Origin: Cichorium intybus
Taxonomy: Eukaryota; Streptophyta; Magnoliopsida; Asterales; Asteraceae
DNA length: 64,000 nt
Direction: 5' to 3'
NCBI GenBank assembly: GCA_023525715.1
Contig: CM042011.1
Coordinates: 186,001-250,000 of the forward strand
The notes below the pieces were generated by a model that worked only from the letters and a program-made list of their open reading frames with translations, was not told where the DNA came from and made no database searches. The position numbers and the translations under genes were made by a program. Positions 58,742-64,000 of the stretch are shown one piece after another; position 1 is the stretch's first letter, and each line of letters begins with the position of its first letter.

Positions 58742-61239
58742 TATGAAGTGGTCACGGTGGAAACAATTATCATGACTTCTTTGTGGATGCTTTGGAGTTG
58801 TCGTAATAATTTAGTGTTTGGCTCAACAAAATTTCAAAGGAATTAAAATTTTAATAGAATAATTGTGTATTCATTCAATTAACTTGTTCATAGGAAATCT
58901 AAGCTTAAAGTCAACTAGTTTATCTGCTATGAAATTCAGTTTTGCCTATCCCTTTGTGATTCTTTCTCCTTTTCTAGGTTTTTCGAAATTTATAAAATTC
59001 AATATATATGCTCCAAAATATGTAAAAGCAGGTAGTTGGATAAGATCAAATAAATTCATTATCTATGAGGCAACACTATTGTTCATTGAAAGTGTTTAGG
59101 GTATGAGGCAAGACAAGTTAGATCCATAACTTGTTTTTATAGAAAGAGATAACATATAGACTTTTATGATAAATTTAAGCTAAACTGAATCTATCATCTT
59201 GTTATCTAGATTTAACAAATAACTTGATATATTGTAACTCGCTGAACTTATTTAACTCAAACGCTAAGAAGTTAAACGACGTCATACAAGTAATTAGCAT
59301 AACTCCAAGTTTATAATTAACTATAATTATAATGAATAATTATGACTTCGCTGTTATTTGTTAATATGGTTTCACTTTGTCTCGTTAGATTTGTTTGAGT
59401 GTTCAAGACATCATCACGATAACCTAAAACTCTTTGATTTTAATATATCATATTTTATATAGTTAGAGTTACCAAGGATGAGTTAGTTAATAGAACAAGC
59501 TATAAAGTTCCAATGAAGCTTTTGAGAAACCGATCGATTTCAGTATGACTTTTTTAAAATTTCACGAGTTTGTTTGGAGAAACCCGAGCTTATGCATGGA
59601 ATGTACATCTCAAATTTGAGCATTCTAAGATATACAATTTCTTTTTTTTTTTTTATGATCGGATTGCTAGGTATTAATAGGCCAATATGACTAAGCCCTA
59701 TTCTTCTTTGAAATTATGTGATTTTGTATGAAATAACATGTTGCCTAAGATTGTACAGAACTTAGGAGAAAAAAGCCAAAGGAATTGATGTTAAGAAACA
59801 CAGTAAAGATGCTTGTAAGGAAGAGACATGTATGATTGGCAACGACAAGTACAAAAACCGCACGGAATTGCTCAACTACTACCGCAAATAGCAAAACCGT
59901 GGGCAACAATTTTAAGCAACAACCCTTCTCGAGTTGAGATGTCATCATCGAATCTTTAGTCGAGTGAGTTGGAAATGGGGCACCACCCTTTTTCCCTTTT
60001 GTGAGCTACCTTTTGATGGATTAATTATTTTGTTTCTATTTTTAGGCCATTGTTAGTTTTGGACAAAATGTAAACAGAAAAACGTATGTTACCCGCAACT
60101 CTTATAAAAAACATCACTTGTGATTGCATCTAAGGTTCACAAAATCTTATTCCTTTTTAACTATATACCATTAAACATCTTCACCATTTTTCTTAGCTAT
60201 GGAGGCCCTCAAATTATATAAATCAATCACGAGAATAGTGAATCTTCCAAACCTGCATTATGAATGAAACTATATTTTCACAAAAATAGATTCAGGAGTC
60301 GTGTTGTTTAATTGCTTTTAAAGAAAATGTAAACGAAAAAGCTGGATAGGTTATTGAGATTTTCATATGGATAAATACACTTACAATGTTAAGCGTACAC
60401 ATGATATTATTTTCTTAAAAATGCGTTTCACAATGTAGATGAAGTTGTTAACGCTCCATATATCATTTAGTTATCTTATATAATATTCAACGACAAATGA
60501 GTCTTCCTTTGAAGACAACATTCATACTCATATTTTTTATCCATTACAAAGAAGTAAATTTCTAACCATTTTTGTAACCATATCAAATTCATTAACATTT
60601 TAATTTCTTTTACCGATTTATCCAACCAATTTGATATACCGGGCATATATTAATAAATAAAATTGAAAGCAAACTGAAATATGATTGCATAAATTGATAA
60701 AACGAAAATATAACTACGTTATATAGAAATTGTTCTCTAACTTAATATATTCTCGTCAAAATTTTAATATCAAAAGGTAAAATGCAATGAGTGCTAACAA
60801 TAATTGTTATAAAAATTCAGTTTGGTCATTATTGTTTTTTTTTTTTACTACTGTAATTCTTAAACTTTATAAGCGAGTGTGACTGTTGTGAGTTGTTGTG
60901 AGTTGTGACAAACCAATGTAAAATAAACTATTTGTTATATACTTTTGAGTGATTTTAAAAATCTGGCAAAGTTAATTGGCTTTTTATTATAATTCTATAT
61001 TCCTCCGAAGCATCATTAACAACTTTTAATTCTCTCAAACTAGAGATACGAAGCTCACTCTAGTGATTGATGTTGTTGCATCGCCATTTAATGCTAGTTA
61101 TGGTAGTTAAACTACGAATTTGCCATGAATCATCCTGTGAGTTTCATTCTCATTATAAAGATAACATGTACATGATAAGTATTACAATAGATCCTAAATA
61201 TTAGGATCTTATCTATACAACAAAGTATTATTTGAATTA
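58742..61239. other. Intergenic, no gene identified
   Basis: 58742-58860 may continue the LINE remnant. The rest is AT-rich with no supported ORF or named repeat; GTTGTGAGTTGTTGTGAGTT near 60885 is a short tandem repeat. Confidence 0.3.
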
Positions 61240-61606
61240 TCCCTTCAATATTAACCATGACAAGGTTTAGATTGTACCTTAGATGATCTATCATGTTAGG
61301 AGTTGTTGGCTTCGCGAACCGATTAGCTATGTGGTCATTAGAAGATGTAAATCTGACATCAAGAGTTCCCGTTGCTACCTTCTCTATAACAAAGTGAAAA
61401 TCTACTTCTATGTGCTTTGTTCATACATGAAACACTTGATTAGCTGTCAAATAGGTAGGCCCTAAATTATCACACCTTAATATTGTTGGTCGCGGATGAC
61501 AGGCGCCCAATTCCTTACACAAAGATTGTGCCCACATTGCTTCTCTTGTACCATTAGCCAAAACCTTATACTCTGCTTATGTGCTTTATCGAGACACCAT
61601 GGGCTG
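61240..61606 (-). pseudogene. Copia RNase H remnant
   Basis: On the minus strand, with stops: AEYKVLANGTREAMWAQSL, CKELGACHPRPTILRCDNLG, TYLTANQVFHV, TKHIEVDFHFVIEKVATGTL, DVRFTSSNDHIANRFAKP. This is the conserved end of Ty1/copia pol. It is cut at 61606 by TGTAACGACCC sequence. Confidence 0.82.
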
Positions 61607-61720
61607 TGTAACGACCCAAATCATACACCAATCAAATACATAGAAACTCGAGATCAGCGGAATACCGTCCTATATTTTTTTATTACATATACATAGATTG
61701 GTGTACACTTGGGTGTTACA
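61607..61720. repeat. 114-bp segment with TGTAAC...GTTACA inverted ends
   Basis: Starts TGTAACGACCCAAATC and ends GTACACTTGGGTGTTACA; about 25 bp at each end are imperfect inverted repeats. It may be the start of a minus-strand gypsy LTR (to about 62200, interior resembling LTR sequence) or a tiny independent element. Confidence 0.5.
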
Positions 61721-62448
61721 ATAGATTTACGAAAGTCATGACAAGCATCCCTTCAAGTACAATGTCCCTTGAAGGTCTTCTAGTCTAATCCTTACTTTCA
61801 CTACACCATCTATAGTAATTGGATACATGTCACAAATAATTTACACAAAAGAGAGGTCATACAGAACTCTGGTGAGTACATAAAACATCATCATCATTAT
61901 AAAATTATAGGAAGCACGTTCTCTACATTAACCATACATCAATATTTATATTTATAGGAAGCATGTTTTCTCTATTCTACCATTCGTCAATGTGTTGCAA
62001 ATATGGAGAATGCGTTCTCTAGATAAATACGATTCTTCCTTTCCTTACCGAGTATCAAGCATGGGAATTCATTGATCCCAAGTCACGAACTAGAATGTTT
62101 GCCATTGGGCAATGCCAACCTTTCACCCCCAATGGTCTTTACTGGAAGCCATACCCCTATCCACCGAGGTAGTTCCTTGTCGTGGTTTCACATACATGTC
62201 CCTAATCCATTAATAGTCATCATAAATCTCTATCGGGAAACAGAATTTTGAACCTTCGAGATTGACCTTATCCATGTCTCAGGTTCATAAAGATATCTTA
62301 TAGAACATATGAATAATTGATCACTTATCTAAGGGTCGTCTCATGACTTTGATCAGAGTTCGACAATTGCATTGGATGGCATATTCTCTGTTGATTGTTA
62401 GAAAGTATTTGACCACACAAAGTTGATGACTTGTTCCAAGTGGAAGAC
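61721..62448. other. Probable LTR-retrotransposon debris
   Basis: 61890-62010 has GGAAGCACGTTCTCT and GGAAGCATGTTTTCT in direct repeat. 62300-62448 ends TTCCAAGTGGAAGAC, like the polypurine region that precedes copia 3' LTRs. No coding similarity seen. Confidence 0.4.
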
Positions 62449-63375
62449 TGTTGGAAATAGTATCCAAGGTCATTAACTGTTGGTGATATTTCTAATAATA
62501 GCAGGGTCCTTTTGGGTTGGCCTTACGACCCAGTAAAAATAAACAGTGACCGAAATAAAGTAGGGATAATTAGTTTATTAATTTATATTGTGATAAATTA
62601 ATTAGAAACTAATTAGTAATTAATTTGGATGAAATTAATTACAGGTATTGGATGTTAATTAATTAAACTTGTTTAATTAATAGAACAGTCTAGGGGGTGA
62701 AGGGTAAGGATGTTCCTTAAGTTTGAAACACCAAGAGCCCTCTAGTATAAATAGTGGCTTAGGGATCAAACCTTAGGCATCCTTTTTTGCCTCCTCTTGA
62801 GTAGCCACCTTCATCCCTCTCTCCCTCCCTCTCTTTTTGGCAAATTCCATAACCCTTTTCAAGGGTTTTGGATCTTGCTTTTTCACCTAAAGGACGTTCT
62901 GTCTGTCTGGTTTTCTGATGTTCTTGGGTGTAAATCATTAGAGGGATTTTGGTTTAGATCCTTACATCCAAACAAAGGTATGAATTCATAATTCATCTCT
63001 TAGTTGCTGCAATTGATATGAACTATATAATCCTTGATTATAAACACGATGATCCTTGTTTTGAAATTTTTATGACCTTATGATTTGATCTTGTTAAGTC
63101 TTCTGCTGTGCAAATTGTTTTGTTATTATGATCAAATCCCTTCAGTATTCACATATAACATTGGCCATATATAACTATGAATATACCAAACATGACTCTC
63201 TATGTCAATATTGATTTTTTTATATGGTTTATTGCTTTAACCATCTATGTGTAAAACTGTTGAGAAATCATATCTCTATGATCCTGCTATGTCACAAAAT
63301 GGAATAGCACTTTAAAATGCCATTTACATGCATCTATTTCATCACATTCATTGATGTTGAATTAATACCCCAACA
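62449..63375 (+). mobile_element. Copia-type 3' LTR, about 927 bp
   Basis: Begins TGTTGGAAATAGTATCC and ends ACCCCAACA. TATA motif AGTATAAATAGTGG near 62745. The CCAAGTGGAAGAC just upstream fits a polypurine tract, so it is probably a 3' LTR of a truncated element. Flanks AAGAC and TGACA do not match, so it is not a clean solo LTR. Related in style to the LTR at 55009. Confidence 0.65.
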
Positions 63376-63385
63376 TGACATATTA

Positions 63386-64000
63386 TGTAACACCCTATAA
63401 TTTTCAATTTATTTAAGTAATAGAAATTCTCCCAAAAATAGTTTTAAGTTCAAATGTCGTGGAATTAGTTCCCAATAGAGTTTTACCAAAAACTAAGTTT
63501 CAAGTTTTAAACGGTACAATCATATTACAACAAAAGTCTATGTAACCACAAAACTGTGGCCTTTTAAATGTCCTTAAAACCTCTAATCGTCCAAAACATT
63601 ATCGACGGATACATGTAAATATTTAAGTTAGACTAAGGAGTCTAGTGAGTACACCCAAAAATAAAGCTGAATGGTGAGATTAGATAGGTACAATAACCCA
63701 ACTCAAATCCAAGTTTCCTAAAAATATTTTATAGCTTTTCCCAAAACATTATAAGCATACAAATATTTAGAGATTTCATTATTCTATGTCATGCTATGAA
63801 ATACACATATAACTATTCCCAACCCTTATCCTCTACTTGAAAATCATAAGATTCCCATCCACTATGGTTAAACATGTCCATGCCTAAGTTATATATTATA
63901 GATTAATCATTATCACATCAATGAAAGGTGATTCGTCCCTAATGGGGTCCAAACCATACATAAGTCATAATCATTCCTATATGTAATGTATATGAAGGAT
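63386..64000 (-). mobile_element. Gypsy-type LTR running off the window
   Basis: Starts TGTAACACCCTATAATTTTC, the complement of a gypsy LTR 3' end. It continues to the window edge with LTR-like AT-rich sequence. No other end visible. Confidence 0.5.

Noticed and set aside
62449..63375. Solo LTR with target duplication
   Set aside because: Flanks AAGAC and TGACA differ, and a polypurine-like tract upstream points to a 3' LTR.

Overview
This window is AT-rich nuclear DNA of a flowering plant. The evidence is multi-exon genes with GT-AG introns, a mitochondrial pyruvate dehydrogenase E1-beta gene, a plant-only NAC transcription factor, and many plant-type transposons. A eudicot is likely, and an Asteraceae species such as lettuce would fit the repeat style, but that placement is inference.

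Five host-type or gene-like loci can be supported. (1) 379-3043, minus: an eight-exon gene for a BAR-like, Ser/Pro-rich protein of the At2g33490 type. (2) 20650-23609, minus: a 14-exon gene for the mitochondrial pyruvate dehydrogenase E1 beta subunit, with a 5' leader intron and a TATA box. (3) 36651-38865, plus: a two-exon gene for an 80-residue basic protein, whose 2-kb intron contains a long hairpin. (4) 42690-43655, minus: a three-exon NAC gene closest to VNI2/NAC083. (5) 44356-45459, minus: an intact single-exon Myb/SANT-like ORF that looks like the accessory ORF1 of a PIF/Harbinger transposon.

The rest is mostly transposon sequence of several ages. At 5756-15460 lies a complete, young Ty3/gypsy chromodomain element (Tekay/Del-like) with TCATT target duplications. 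Its LTRs differ by only about 11 substitutions plus one 21-bp indel, but gag and pol each carry a one-base homopolymer frameshift. To its right, two decayed MULE transposases face each other tail to tail (15789-17640). A decayed PIF/Harbinger transposase lies at 33323-34640 and a LINE-like C-terminal pseudogene at 35560-36130. Several non-autonomous elements have exact boundaries: hAT-type elements with 8-bp duplications at 47151-47634, 49470-50142 and 56311-58733, and Harbinger-type elements with TAA duplications at 48407-48683 and 51821-52431. The right end (52.9-64 kb) is a nest of copia and gypsy debris, including two solo LTRs with perfect target duplications (55009-55784 and 56349-58135), each inserted in an older element.

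The most unusual structure is a series of large inverted repeats: about 24.85-27.5 kb (folding around a 157-bp TA tract), 29.1-29.5 kb, 37.9-38.7 kb (inside an intron), 41.28-41.58 kb (nearly perfect) and 46.5-51.0 kb (one arm later hit by datable insertions). These are the best candidates for undescribed foldback elements or small-RNA hairpins. Coordinates of protein remnants and repeat arms are approximate; those of terminal motifs, splice sites and target duplications were read directly.
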